Made by a program: the position numbers and the translations under genes
Notes under the pieces: model-generated
Seen by the model: only the letters and a program-made list of their open reading frames with translations
Told to the model about the DNA's origin: nothing
The model's database searches: none
From: Vagococcus_D sp963518325
Lineage (GTDB): Bacteria; Bacillota; Bacilli; Lactobacillales; Vagococcaceae
Direction of reading: 5' to 3'
Assembly: GCF_963518325.1 (NCBI RefSeq)
Contig: NZ_CAUQJB010000001.1
Coordinates: 310,001 to 374,000, forward strand
DNA: 64,000 nucleotides
Shown here: positions 32,065-41,042 of the stretch, in pieces
Layout of the letters: each line of letters starts with the position of its first letter
Position numbering within the stretch: position 1 is the first letter of the stretch

Positions 32065-32217
32065 TTACTCAGGATTTGGCGATAAATAGTGATTCTTTAT
32101 TTCTTCCGATAAAGCCTTCGTTTCCTCAAGGTCTATTATGTATAACAGAATGATTTGATTGTGAGAATCTTTATCAAAAAAATCATAACTCAATCTTTTT
32201 CCGCCTAGTTTCAACAT
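32065..32217 (-). CDS. Overlapping 50-codon ORF or frameshifted lipoprotein tail
   Basis: Starting inside the last codons of the lipoprotein gene in another frame, the ORF reads MLKLGGKRLSYDFFDKDS and ends EEIKNHYLSPNPE before the terminator. A GAGG lies only 3 bases before the ATG. It may be a real short gene, or the original C terminus of the lipoprotein moved out of frame by an indel in the A-rich run near 32195-32205. Amino-acid composition looks protein-like. Confidence 0.4.
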   Translation of the reverse strand: MLKLGGKRLSYDFFDKDSHNQIILLYIIDLEETKALSEEIKNHYLSPNPE

Positions 32218-32710
32218 GATCCTCATTAAAAAGAACTATTTCGACTGACTGACCACCAGTGACACAAAAAAAACCTACTATGGCTTTCTCACCTGGATTT
32301 AACGGGCGACTCATCATATCAATTGCTTTTTTATAAGGCGAACCATCCAAATCTTTTTTTGTTAAAACCCCTGGATACAATGAATCGTCACTCTCGCTCG
32401 TGGCGTTTAACACTGCCACATAAGTTCCCCAGCTATTTTCGGGATAAATAACGGTCTGACTTTTATTAGTGATTTCAGCAAAAATAAAGATCCCTTCTTG
32501 ACCGTCAATGCCCACTCTTGATTCAGCACTAAAAAAAGTAATCTGCAGTTCTGTTGTAACTACTTCCCCTAGCACCTCAGTTAGGTTTGTCAGGTTACTA
32601 TTTAAGTCATCATGGCTCTTGATTTCACTTGATTCTTTCCTCAAGGTGTTCTGACATCCACCTAATAACAACATTAGAAACATCGCCATCATTATTTTTC
32701 TTTTTCCCAT
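32183..32710 (-). CDS. Secreted lipoprotein of unknown function
   Basis: The 175-residue precursor starts MGKRKIMMAMFLMLLLGGC, with a lipobox LLGGC placing the lipidated cysteine at residue 19. The mature part is beta-rich with an immunoglobulin-like feel (EITNKSQTVIYPENSWGTYV), similar to DUF5067/DUF4352-type extracellular proteins, but this is uncertain. It follows the surface-fibre genes after a terminator, so it may be expressed separately or by readthrough. The C terminus may be shortened by a frameshift. Confidence 0.75.
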   Translation of the reverse strand: MGKRKIMMAMFLMLLLGGCQNTLRKESSEIKSHDDLNSNLTNLTEVLGEVVTTELQITFFSAESRVGIDGQEGIFIFAEITNKSQTVIYPENSWGTYVAVLNATSESDDSLYPGVLTKKDLDGSPYKKAIDMMSRPLNPGEKAIVGFFCVTGGQSVEIVLFNEDHVETRRKKIEL

Positions 32711-32733
32711 ATAGTCACCTATTCTCGTTAATT

Positions 32734-32760
32734 GAAAAAGCCTGGAAAAATCCCAGGCTC
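32734..32760 (-). terminator. Intrinsic terminator ending the surface-fibre operon
   Basis: AGCCTGG and CCAGGCT pair with a 7-base loop, followed by TTTTTC on the minus strand, directly after the pectate-lyase-like gene. Confidence 0.85.
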
Positions 32761-32778
32761 CTTCAATAGTATCAATAA

Positions 32779-34158
32779 TTAGCTACCTTTACCGCCTAAA
32801 AATCGAACCTTACCGTAACTATCTAATTGAAATGCCGTAGCAGTTTCTTCGTTAGGTGAAAACACTTGTCCATTGATCGCATTATCTTTTCCGTCACCTT
32901 TTAAACCAACATAAGTCGAAAACTGACCATTTGTATTAAATAATCGATCAGCTAAACGATCGTAATCACCACCCGTTTGTTCCCAAGTTTCAATCGTCTT
33001 TAAGTCAGTCCCTCGAATAAACGTTCGATCCCCAAAAAAGATGTGCTTCCCGGCCATGTGATTTGTAATTTCCAGATTTTTAGCCCCATCTATATTGAAA
33101 CTAGCAAATTCGTAAATACTTTCAACAACACCCTTTTTAGAGTTGCCATCAATTAATAACTCCGAATTAACATCCATATTAATTTGAGAACCGTATTCTT
33201 GAATTTTCATGGTCGCATAATGTCCGCCACCACGACCATTTACGGTCATTTTGCTTTTTTGAGCCAAATTTAAAGATGGAATATTTTTATAATCAGCTCT
33301 TGGGATAAACTGAAAACCAACGCCAGCTGCATCAATATCTAGTTTAGCACCTTGACCAAGGTTTACCTGGTACACCTTGTCATAAAAAGCTGGGTAATAA
33401 TAGTTAACATCACTTTGAGGTGAGATGACAATACTGATTTTAGCATTTGCCCCGATATCCACTTTCCCTGTTGCTTGACCATCAACTAATCGACCATTAA
33501 AATAAAAGGCAGAGAATTGACCATGATCCTTCATAGCAGCTTGACCATTGTATACTGTTCCCGGCGTGAATTCCAATTGATGCACCCAAGCATTTTCTGC
33601 TCGAGTAGCAATCGTATTAACACCATCAAAGGTCAACTTTCCTTCAGATAGATGGACAAAACGGTCCCCATCATACTCAACATCTTTAGCATAAACATCC
33701 CAGCCGTAGCTCGAGGGACCATTACCCGCACCACCTGTGAAAAATCGACCGGCAACTTGAGCTGCTGTAATTTTCATGTCAACAATTGAAAAAAGATTAT
33801 TTTCACCTGCATTTACCTTGGCTAATGTGCTTTGTTTCCCGTTAATAGCAAAGGCTTTTGAATCCACGACATGACCTTCGGCTTTATTACCATATAATAT
33901 AATGTCTCTTGCTGGGACATCTCCAATATTTTTACGGAAAGCAAAACTCCCCTTAATGCTGATTTCTGTCACATTAACGTTAGCTAACGCCACTTCAAAC
34001 TCTTGAATTGTACGCACCTCGACCGCTCCAGAAACAACTTCTGCAGCTACAATTCTTGGCATGAATCCCATTTCTGGAATTGGAACGCTCATAACCCCCA
34101 CTGTCACAACTCCTAGTACAGCACTTTTAAAGATATAGTTAACTACTTGCTTTTTCAT
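32779..34158 (-). CDS. Secreted pectate-lyase-like (beta-helix) surface protein
   Basis: This 459-residue protein has a long signal peptide (about 1-39, ending IVAAE). Short repeating strand-turn units follow, such as ISIKGSFAF, NNLFSIVDMKI, GKLTFDGVNTI and SLNLAQKSKMTV, the look of a right-handed beta-helix. NCBI-style names for similar proteins are pectate lyase-like adhesive domain. There is no LPXTG or membrane anchor, so it is either released or held by partner proteins. It is last in the SipW-linked operon, 61 bases after the large CnaB protein. An adhesive or matrix role is inferred. Confidence 0.75.
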   Translation of the reverse strand: MKKQVVNYIFKSAVLGVVTVGVMSVPIPEMGFMPRIVAAEVVSGAVEVRTIQEFEVALANVNVTEISIKGSFAFRKNIGDVPARDIILYGNKAEGHVVDSKAFAINGKQSTLAKVNAGENNLFSIVDMKITAAQVAGRFFTGGAGNGPSSYGWDVYAKDVEYDGDRFVHLSEGKLTFDGVNTIATRAENAWVHQLEFTPGTVYNGQAAMKDHGQFSAFYFNGRLVDGQATGKVDIGANAKISIVISPQSDVNYYYPAFYDKVYQVNLGQGAKLDIDAAGVGFQFIPRADYKNIPSLNLAQKSKMTVNGRGGGHYATMKIQEYGSQINMDVNSELLIDGNSKKGVVESIYEFASFNIDGAKNLEITNHMAGKHIFFGDRTFIRGTDLKTIETWEQTGGDYDRLADRLFNTNGQFSTYVGLKGDGKDNAINGQVFSPNEETATAFQLDSYGKVRFLGGKGS

Positions 34159-34219
34159 ATAATTACCCTCTTTCTATTTTAGGCGGAACTTTCCAAGTAT
34201 CCGCCTTGACCCAATTTGT

Positions 34220-37200
34220 TTATCTGTTTAATTCAATCCCTTGAGAAAAATCATTCAACAGATAATCCCAATTATAAAAAGGGACAGTCTGATGATGATA
34301 ATTGACACTCGGTTGCAATACGATAGTGAGATAATGGTTATTACCTGAAAGGGGTGCTTTTGGGACGCCAACTTGTAAATCAGCTAACACTTGATCTGGT
34401 TGCTCACTAATTAGATATCCCAGGTAATCATGCATTTCTGGTAAAACGGCATGAATTTCGATACTCTCGGAAAAAGCCAACGGCAAAAATTCAATTGCTG
34501 TATAACCCCTTTGGTTTATATCCTCCACTGATACCACCCGTTTATTGATGGTTGCCAGAACTTCATCTTGTGAATTAAGTGAATGTAGGCTAAAATAACC
34601 AGCCTGTTTACCTATTGGTTTTACTAAACCATCATTAGTGGCTTGAATAACCTGTCGCAGATGAACGGTCATCGATAAATAATTTAGAACACTGGCTTGA
34701 GCCTGAATTTCTTGAGGCTCTTCCTGCCCTTCAATTTGACCAATCCCTTTAGCAATGACCGTATTCTCTACGATACCAGTGGCGCTCTGGTTAACCTTCG
34801 CCTTAAAGGTAACAATCAATTCATTCCCACCTGATAAAGCTTGTGGCTTGGATAATGTCAAGATAGAATGAGTTGTTTCATCCCAGACAATCGTATTTGG
34901 ATCAACTGCACCAGAAGTAATGGCACTACCTGAAATCGTCATAGAATCAGGAATCAAGTCCAATGAACTCGCTAATTTGTCATTAAACACAACCTCGCTC
35001 AATAAGGTCGTTGGCTCCCTACTACTATTAGCGACCTTAATCTGATAGGTTAATAGCTGACCAATTGTTATTCGCTCTTCATTAATCTCTCGACCCTCTT
35101 CATTAAAAACCGATTTCTCTAAGTTTAAGGTTCCCATTGGCCGAATTAAAGGATCGATTATAACTAAGCGATTCGTTTCAAAGTTCACCCTTACTCCCTC
35201 AAGATTAGGAGCTTTGCCATAGCCATTTGGTACAACAGTCTCAACTAACTGATAGTCCGTGCCGCCTGGTAACTCTTTTGACAACCACTTACCATCACTA
35301 CCTGTTGTTCCACCGTCTACCTTTTCCCCTTTACTATCTCTGATTTCAAAAGTTGCCCCTGCCAGTAATGGCCCCGTCAAACTTTCACCGCGTTTTTCAA
35401 TTTCAACCTGGCCTTTTAAATCCATTCGGCCAATTGTTGCCTCAACTGGCTGGCCATAGTCTGGTCGACTGCTATAATCAGACGCTGAAAAATCTACGTC
35501 TACCATTTTCAGCGTAGCTGAATTAGCGAATTTCAATTGATTTTTTTCTTTATCCAAATACTCATCTGTTAAATAATCTTGGGTTTCATCCAAGGTAGTT
35601 GAAACTGAAATCGTATAAGCATTTTGATAGAAATCCGATAGTTTCAAATACTCTTTATGAGCACTAACAATCAACTTATCTTTACCATCTGTCCTTGTCA
35701 CTTGGATATCCCAAATCCTAACGTCGCTGCCAGAAAGTCTAAACGTATTGTTCGTAACCTCTTGTCCGTAAGCATCTTCAATCGATATCGATTGTTTGTT
35801 TACCCTTAAAACAGTCGGAAATTCATCTTCGATAATAAACTGAGGCTCACCATTTTTGACATAACGAGGCGCCACATCTTGACGAATGGTCCAATCAATT
35901 TGTTTATCCGACGTGTCTTGATCCGCTTTTTTTATCGGGCTGGTAAACTTAATAGGTCCTAATGTTTGAGGGAAAAAGCCCACCGTACTTCCATAAGTAC
36001 TTCCAACCATTTCATAGTACCTGGCTTTGTCAGGTAACTGGTTAAGCGGATCGTTTAACAAGGTCTTAAAGACCGCATTGCTGGATTTAGGACTAAAGCC
36101 GTGAACCTCATAATCGTCATAATAACTAGCGTTAAAATTAATATTAAAACTTTTTGTTTCCCCATAAGTAAATGAAAACCAATTTCCTCTTGCAGTCGCT
36201 TTAGTATTGGCATGATTAAAGCGATTGATATACAAATAGCCACTGTTTTCTTCATTTGCCGGTTCCACTGAATAGGTTAATTCATTAAAATTCATATTAT
36301 TTCGATTATCGTAGCCTACAGCCAAGGGAAATCGATAAGCAAAATAATCGTAATATTGTTGTTTTTCCTTTTGCTCGCCACTAATGGGTGCAAATAAATC
36401 AATTGATTCCCATTCTGGTTGCCATTCTTCATCTCCTTTTTGTGTCTTTAATGTATAAATTCGATTGATATTCGCATCGTTGCTAATACCAATACTCTCA
36501 TTAAAGTCAAAATCCACGAAAGTCAGAAACCCTTGAATCGCAATTGGCTCAGATTCTCCTGGTAAATGAATGTTACTCCCTAAGGAGACTAATGGATTAT
36601 AATCACTCGGATGCTCATAAAAGGTATAATTTATTTCTACATACCCTGGTTTTGCCGATTTAGTATAAGTTGATGCCCCTGTCTCAGACACAGACATCGC
36701 TGAATCTGGATTTATATCGTCGGGATCACTATCAGCATTTTGGCTACCTGTCCCAATCATCACGCCGCGAGCCAAATTTTGACCTGGGTATTTTTCCATA
36801 GTCACTTCTGCAATAGATACCACAGTCATTTTGACGTCTACTTGTTTGCCTCGGTAAGTTCCCATATTTGTGAAAATAATCGAATTCTCAACTGATTGAC
36901 CATTGGATATCATATTTCCTAAAGTAAAACTCTCTGAACTATTCCGAGTCACATATGGTTCCCCACCGCTTCTCGTCACAATCGCTTGGCTTCCTCCATC
37001 TTCAGCATTAGCATTATTCCAACTTGGTGAAAAGCCGTACTCACCAGGAATTACTTGTTCATCCGCAATTTTACCAATAACTGGTGGAGCCAGGCTGTCC
37101 CCGCTAATACGTTTTGGCATTAATGTCATATGATATGGCAAGTCTGGATTATCCACTGTAGGTAGGCTACTTTTATTGATCGCATCAACTAATAAGCCAT

Positions 37201-37357
37201 GATCTTGCTTGGTCTCATCGTACTCTACAATATGATCACCTATTATGTTAGGTAGAGCGCCCTTCAGCTGTCCCCACTTTTGATTAACAATAAAGCTAGA
37301 CAGGACCACAAGTAAACACGCCAAGAAAAATATTCTACCTTTATTATGTTTTTTCAT
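34220..37357 (-). CDS. Large secreted surface protein with CnaB/SpaA-type domain
   Basis: The 1045-residue protein has an N-terminal signal/anchor (about 7-30), a long beta-rich region (30-640), and a CnaB/SpaA-type prealbumin-like domain near 648-730 (GATFEIRDSKGEKV, LVETVVPNGYG). A DUF11-like domain near 735-870 (LTYQIKVANSSREPTTLLSE) follows, then a further beta domain. CnaB folds often carry Lys-Asn isopeptide bonds. No C-terminal LPXTG or membrane helix is present, so attachment must come from partners. The start follows AGGAGGACAT. It lies in the fibre operon and is a candidate adhesin or tip protein. Confidence 0.78.
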   Translation of the reverse strand: MKKHNKGRIFFLACLLVVLSSFIVNQKWGQLKGALPNIIGDHIVEYDETKQDHGLLVDAINKSSLPTVDNPDLPYHMTLMPKRISGDSLAPPVIGKIADEQVIPGEYGFSPSWNNANAEDGGSQAIVTRSGGEPYVTRNSSESFTLGNMISNGQSVENSIIFTNMGTYRGKQVDVKMTVVSIAEVTMEKYPGQNLARGVMIGTGSQNADSDPDDINPDSAMSVSETGASTYTKSAKPGYVEINYTFYEHPSDYNPLVSLGSNIHLPGESEPIAIQGFLTFVDFDFNESIGISNDANINRIYTLKTQKGDEEWQPEWESIDLFAPISGEQKEKQQYYDYFAYRFPLAVGYDNRNNMNFNELTYSVEPANEENSGYLYINRFNHANTKATARGNWFSFTYGETKSFNINFNASYYDDYEVHGFSPKSSNAVFKTLLNDPLNQLPDKARYYEMVGSTYGSTVGFFPQTLGPIKFTSPIKKADQDTSDKQIDWTIRQDVAPRYVKNGEPQFIIEDEFPTVLRVNKQSISIEDAYGQEVTNNTFRLSGSDVRIWDIQVTRTDGKDKLIVSAHKEYLKLSDFYQNAYTISVSTTLDETQDYLTDEYLDKEKNQLKFANSATLKMVDVDFSASDYSSRPDYGQPVEATIGRMDLKGQVEIEKRGESLTGPLLAGATFEIRDSKGEKVDGGTTGSDGKWLSKELPGGTDYQLVETVVPNGYGKAPNLEGVRVNFETNRLVIIDPLIRPMGTLNLEKSVFNEEGREINEERITIGQLLTYQIKVANSSREPTTLLSEVVFNDKLASSLDLIPDSMTISGSAITSGAVDPNTIVWDETTHSILTLSKPQALSGGNELIVTFKAKVNQSATGIVENTVIAKGIGQIEGQEEPQEIQAQASVLNYLSMTVHLRQVIQATNDGLVKPIGKQAGYFSLHSLNSQDEVLATINKRVVSVEDINQRGYTAIEFLPLAFSESIEIHAVLPEMHDYLGYLISEQPDQVLADLQVGVPKAPLSGNNHYLTIVLQPSVNYHHQTVPFYNWDYLLNDFSQGIELNR

Positions 37358-37365
37358 ATGTCCTC

Positions 37366-37983
37366 CTAATTTTTATCGATTAACATTCCTAATAACATGT
37401 CAATGCTAATCTGGGCAGCTTCAGTAGGTTCAGCCAATGCCGTCAGCCCCCACCATGCTTGACGATACTGTCTTTCAGCCGCCGTGATAGTCTCACTTTT
37501 TAATTGAATTGTTAGTTTGGCATCTTGATAGCTTTGACTTAACAGAATGTTATTTCCTATGGTAACCCGAGTAAAGACAGGTGGTGTAATTTCCCCCTTA
37601 GACAGTTTTCCCAAATAATAATAATAGCCATCATTCCCTGAAATCCACTTTGGATTTAAATCAATGTCAATTTCGCTTCCAATTGTCCCTGCCAGTGAAA
37701 AGCCTTCATCAGTAGTAATCTCGGGAAAAACCATCACTCGTACAAATAGATTCAGATTACCAGTATTTTTAACAGTCACTTCTTTAGGATAGTCTACCTG
37801 ACTGACTAGTTCTTGACTATCATCAAAAGTCTCCTTGAGCTCTCCTTTTAAATGGCCAATTGTCAGTCGATTCAACACACTGTCATCCTTTTTCAATGCA
37901 CCATAAACTAAAGTACCTGCTACCGAACACAACAAAAGTACCAAGAGACCGATAATCACTGGCTTATTCTTTATTCCTTTCAT
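37366..37983 (-). CDS. TasA/BsaA-like SipW-substrate protein, short form
   Basis: This 205-residue protein has an N-terminal hydrophobic segment (about 8-29) and a beta-rich extracellular domain. It contains NTGNLNLFVRVMVFPE and DGYYYYLGKLSKGE, sequence features of the CalY/TasA/BsaA group of fibre subunits. Unlike the other two members in this locus, it lacks the FAW-EWVKNHMQ start motif. It ends 9 bases before the large CnaB gene, so the two are probably co-translated. Its role could be a minor fibre subunit or anchor; this is inference. Confidence 0.72.
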   Translation of the reverse strand: MKGIKNKPVIIGLLVLLLCSVAGTLVYGALKKDDSVLNRLTIGHLKGELKETFDDSQELVSQVDYPKEVTVKNTGNLNLFVRVMVFPEITTDEGFSLAGTIGSEIDIDLNPKWISGNDGYYYYLGKLSKGEITPPVFTRVTIGNNILLSQSYQDAKLTIQLKSETITAAERQYRQAWWGLTALAEPTEAAQISIDMLLGMLIDKN

Positions 37984-38000
37984 TTAATCACCGCACCTTT

Positions 38001-38867
38001 CTATTTATTACTAAAATTAGGATCATTGGCAAACATGGTCAACACTGCTGAACTACTCCCCCAACTAGTTAACCCGTCTCTTGTTGGCGCGACGCCATAA
38101 GCTTCCACATCTATATAATACAACCCATGTTTAAATTGATTGGACAACTCACTGCTCATTTGCGTCACAGCTTGTAATAACTCAATTTCAGTGGTTTCTC
38201 CCCCTGCTAAGACTTTCGAATAATAAAAATACCCATCTTCGTAATACCAGGCAGGTGTATCTACTGTCCCCTGATCAAGAGGCTTGACGCTTGGGTGGAA
38301 TTGCAATGCCACGCCTTCTAACGCTGAAGGTCGCTCCCCCTCACTATATAAATACGTGTGTTCCTTAATTAGTGAGCTCGCGATATAATACTGAGGCTGA
38401 CCATCTTCGCTTAAACCCGAATCGTAAATGCCTCCTTCAATCCATAAATTTGGATGTTGATCCGTTATTTCTTGATCCCCATTTTTCTTCCCTCTTAATT
38501 TAAGGTTACCATTTCCTTGACCTTGTCCATTACTTAAATCAATCACAAAAGACAAGAAAGATTCCTTTAATTTTACTCGCACAATAGCTGAACGAGTGGC
38601 ACTATTTCTCACCTTGATCTCTTTTTGCACCTGACTCCCATAAAAGATCACACTATTCTGTTCAAATTTTTCTTTAACCTGTACCGCAATCGCTTCGGGA
38701 TTTGCCTGCATATGATTTTTTACCCACTCGGCATAGCTTGACCAGGCAAAAGTCGCCTGTAACAGAACAATCATCGTAAAGATAATCATAAAGCTCCCCC
38801 AAAATTGACGATTGTCCTTAAAAAAAGTTTGTTTGGTTGATAGCCTTCTTTGCTTTTTCTTTTTCAC
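38001..38867 (-). CDS. BsaA-family SipW-dependent biofilm matrix protein (second copy)
   Basis: A GTG 6 bases after GGGGGG is the best start and gives 288 residues; an ATG ten codons upstream has no ribosome binding site. After a basic start and membrane segment (about 24-42), the motif FAWSSYAEWVKNHMQ marks the SipW cleavage region. It is almost identical in the first BsaA-like protein. Downstream strands include KEIKVRNSATRSAIVRVKL and DGYFYYSKVLAGGET, typical of BsaA/TasA subunits. It is preceded by a remarkable repeat/hairpin region that may tune its expression. It is expected to form extracellular fibres. Confidence 0.85.
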   Translation of the reverse strand: MKKKKQRRLSTKQTFFKDNRQFWGSFMIIFTMIVLLQATFAWSSYAEWVKNHMQANPEAIAVQVKEKFEQNSVIFYGSQVQKEIKVRNSATRSAIVRVKLKESFLSFVIDLSNGQGQGNGNLKLRGKKNGDQEITDQHPNLWIEGGIYDSGLSEDGQPQYYIASSLIKEHTYLYSEGERPSALEGVALQFHPSVKPLDQGTVDTPAWYYEDGYFYYSKVLAGGETTEIELLQAVTQMSSELSNQFKHGLYYIDVEAYGVAPTRDGLTSWGSSSAVLTMFANDPNFSNK

Positions 38868-38880
38868 ACATATCCCCCCT

Positions 38881-38976
38881 GCTTGAATTAATTTCATAAA
38901 GAAATGTTTGATGGCAAGACACTTACTTATGAAATCAATTCAAGCTTTAGCTTTCTAAAGCTTGAACTAATTTCAT
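38881..38976 (-). repeat. Three-armed repeat able to form alternative hairpins
   Basis: On the coding strand, arm 1 (38955-38976, ATGAAATTAGTTCAAGCTTTAG) pairs over 22 positions (two G-U) with arm 2 (38929-38950) around a 4-base loop. Arm 3 (38881-38897, ATGAAATTAATTCAAGC) is nearly the same as arm 1 and can pair with arm 2 instead. The stop codon of the LPXTG gene lies in arm 1, and the next gene's ribosome binding site follows arm 3. No T run follows, so this is a regulatory or RNA-processing element rather than a simple terminator. Confidence 0.85.
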
Positions 38977-39725
38977 TCCCTCATTAAACCACGTTTTTTA
39001 TACACACTCAGAGACAATAAAATAATCAGCAAACCGATAATCATCCCGATGATCACGAAAGCCAGTTCCTCACCAGTTTGTGGCAACTTCTCCGCTAACC
39101 CAGGTGGAAGTTTTGTCCACGGTCCGGTTGGCTTAGTTTTCGGTAACTCTTTTGTTTCGTCACGGTTCACATAAAATACCCAATAGAAATCAACCTCACT
39201 GATTTCCTGCCAATCCTCTTTTGGCAGATCATTTCTAACCTTAAAATCTGCATTTAAATGGCCAATTTTCCCCGTGCTATATTCTCCTAAAACAAAAGGT
39301 GTATTTTTATTACGTTTGTTATCTTTACCAGTCCCATCCATCAGGCCTTCATAAATAACCTTACCATCTAGAGTTAATCTCACGTCAATTGCCCGCAATA
39401 AATTAACCTTACCTACCGACTTGGGGACATAATCTTTGTTATCTTGATTCATGATCAGTTTAACAGTCAGTGGTCCATCCTCTTGAGAATAGTTACTCAT
39501 AATAATTTCTTTAGCGAAGGTCGCCCCTGGCTCAACCTGATTGTATTCGATAAAATATTTTCCATCTGATTTTGCAGTGAAGCCCCCATCGTCTCCAATA
39601 AGAAAACCAGAAGGAAGGGATTCCGCAAATGATCTGTTAGAAAAACCAAACAGCAATAACCACGCCATTAAAACAACTAAACTTGCGACTTTTTTTACCA
39701 GCGCTCCCACTCCTTCCAGTGTCAT
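38973..39725 (-). CDS. LPXTG-anchored protein of the SipW locus
   Basis: This 250-residue protein has an N-terminal signal peptide (about 12-34), a beta-rich domain with IMSNYSQEDGPLTVKLIM, and a C-terminal sorting signal LPQTG at 214-218. A membrane helix and KKRGLMRE tail follow. Sortase A would join it to peptidoglycan, making it the likely wall anchor of the fibre. The listed ATG lacks a ribosome binding site and starts 5 bases after the preceding stop, so it is probably translationally coupled. AAGGAG lies inside, 8 bases before a CTG. No sortase gene is in the window. Confidence 0.85.
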   Translation of the reverse strand: MTLEGVGALVKKVASLVVLMAWLLLFGFSNRSFAESLPSGFLIGDDGGFTAKSDGKYFIEYNQVEPGATFAKEIIMSNYSQEDGPLTVKLIMNQDNKDYVPKSVGKVNLLRAIDVRLTLDGKVIYEGLMDGTGKDNKRNKNTPFVLGEYSTGKIGHLNADFKVRNDLPKEDWQEISEVDFYWVFYVNRDETKELPKTKPTGPWTKLPPGLAEKLPQTGEELAFVIIGMIIGLLIILLSLSVYKKRGLMRE

Positions 39726-39732
39726 TACTTAC

Positions 39733-40968
39733 TTATTCAACAATAGTCACTTTAGCTGTAAAGTATTTAATCAGAGCGGCTTCGTTTGCTTTTCCAGCAT
39801 CCAAGCCCCAACCAAATCCGTTAGATTCCCAAATTTTACCATCCTTATCAGGTGTTGGCGTTACCCCACTGGCAAAACTACCACCATTTGAGGCCTCCGT
39901 TAAGGCGCTTAAAGCAGCCGGAATGGCTTCCATTCCAAGATACAAATCGTAACTAGCAATGTTGAATTTTTGATTATTTGCTGGGAAAGTTATCGCTTCT
40001 AATACTGCATTTGTCGTTGTTGAACTAGAAACTAAGGTATCTAGATAATAAAAATAACCAGACTCTTCATCATAAAACCATTTCTCACCTTTAATGTTTG
40101 TTAAATCCGTCGTGACACTAGTCATAGTAAAGTTGATATCGCCGTCAATTAATGATTGGCTGTAATTAGCAGCAGTTTGCGATGGTGATGATGCTGGCGT
40201 ACTGACAAAAACATTTTGTCCAGCCCAGTCGGCATCAGTCTTCGTTCCTAAAACAGCCCCAAATCCCCAATAAGCAAGAGGGTCCGTTCCATGTGTCGTT
40301 TCCACATTCCATTTACCAGTTGCCGCTTTTTTAAGAATGACACCAGACATTTTTTGTGCCACAACTGCCTCTTTTGTTCCTGTGACAAAACTGCCAGAAA
40401 TAACTGGCACATTTGGAATTTTTGTGTCTTCAAAAACAAATCCCTCAGGCCATTGACTGGCGTTCATTTTAATTTCTCTGAAGATAACGGCTTTATCATC
40501 GTTGACATACAATCTAATATCGCTTGGTGCTACAACATCGTCGATAGTCAAATCTGTAGATTTATCGGTCCATTGAGATCCCGTTTTTGTGAATTCAGCA
40601 GCATTAAAAATAATTGGAAATCCAGCAGCATCCGTTGTACTGTAACCAGCGGCTGCCGTTGCAGTATCTTCTAAGTTATGCAACATTTCCTCAAATGATA
40701 CACGGACAAGTGCGTCGGTGCTTGTTGAGTTCGTAACATTTACTTTTTTCGTCAACGTCCCACCGACTCCAATTTCAGTATCTGGAAACTCCTCGACAAT
40801 CGACACACGGCCGTCTTCAAATCCCTTCGATTGCATGTGGTTTTTCACCCATTCAGTATAAGATGTCCAGGCAAATGTTCCCATAATAAGTGTTAGCAGG
40901 GCTAAAGCGGTTAAGATCAGCGCTACCTTTTTCTTTTTATTTTGTTTAAATTTTTTTCCAGTTCTCAT
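39733..40968 (-). CDS. BsaA-family SipW-dependent biofilm matrix protein (first copy)
   Basis: This 411-residue protein has a very basic start (KKFKQNKKKKV), a membrane segment (14-33) and the motif FAWTSYTEWVKNHMQ at about 32-46, where SipW-type cleavage is expected. The extracellular part carries KKVNVTNSTSTDALVRVSF and SGYFYYLDTLVSS, features of BsaA of Clostridium perfringens and, more distantly, TasA. These are subunits of extracellular biofilm fibres. It follows sipW by 74 bases and AAGGAGG precedes its ATG, so it is probably the major subunit. The function is inferred from family and context. Confidence 0.87.
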   Translation of the reverse strand: MRTGKKFKQNKKKKVALILTALALLTLIMGTFAWTSYTEWVKNHMQSKGFEDGRVSIVEEFPDTEIGVGGTLTKKVNVTNSTSTDALVRVSFEEMLHNLEDTATAAAGYSTTDAAGFPIIFNAAEFTKTGSQWTDKSTDLTIDDVVAPSDIRLYVNDDKAVIFREIKMNASQWPEGFVFEDTKIPNVPVISGSFVTGTKEAVVAQKMSGVILKKAATGKWNVETTHGTDPLAYWGFGAVLGTKTDADWAGQNVFVSTPASSPSQTAANYSQSLIDGDINFTMTSVTTDLTNIKGEKWFYDEESGYFYYLDTLVSSSTTTNAVLEAITFPANNQKFNIASYDLYLGMEAIPAALSALTEASNGGSFASGVTPTPDKDGKIWESNGFGWGLDAGKANEAALIKYFTAKVTIVE

Positions 40969-41042
40969 TATTTCCTCCTTGTGTTACCACTATTTTATGT
41001 TAACTTGTACGGTTAGATACAAGTAGACATCCTACTAGATGT

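Noticed and set aside
38868..38897. ATG start for the second BsaA-like protein
   Set aside because: That ATG lies in repeat arm 3 without a ribosome binding site; the GTG after GGGGGG fits better.
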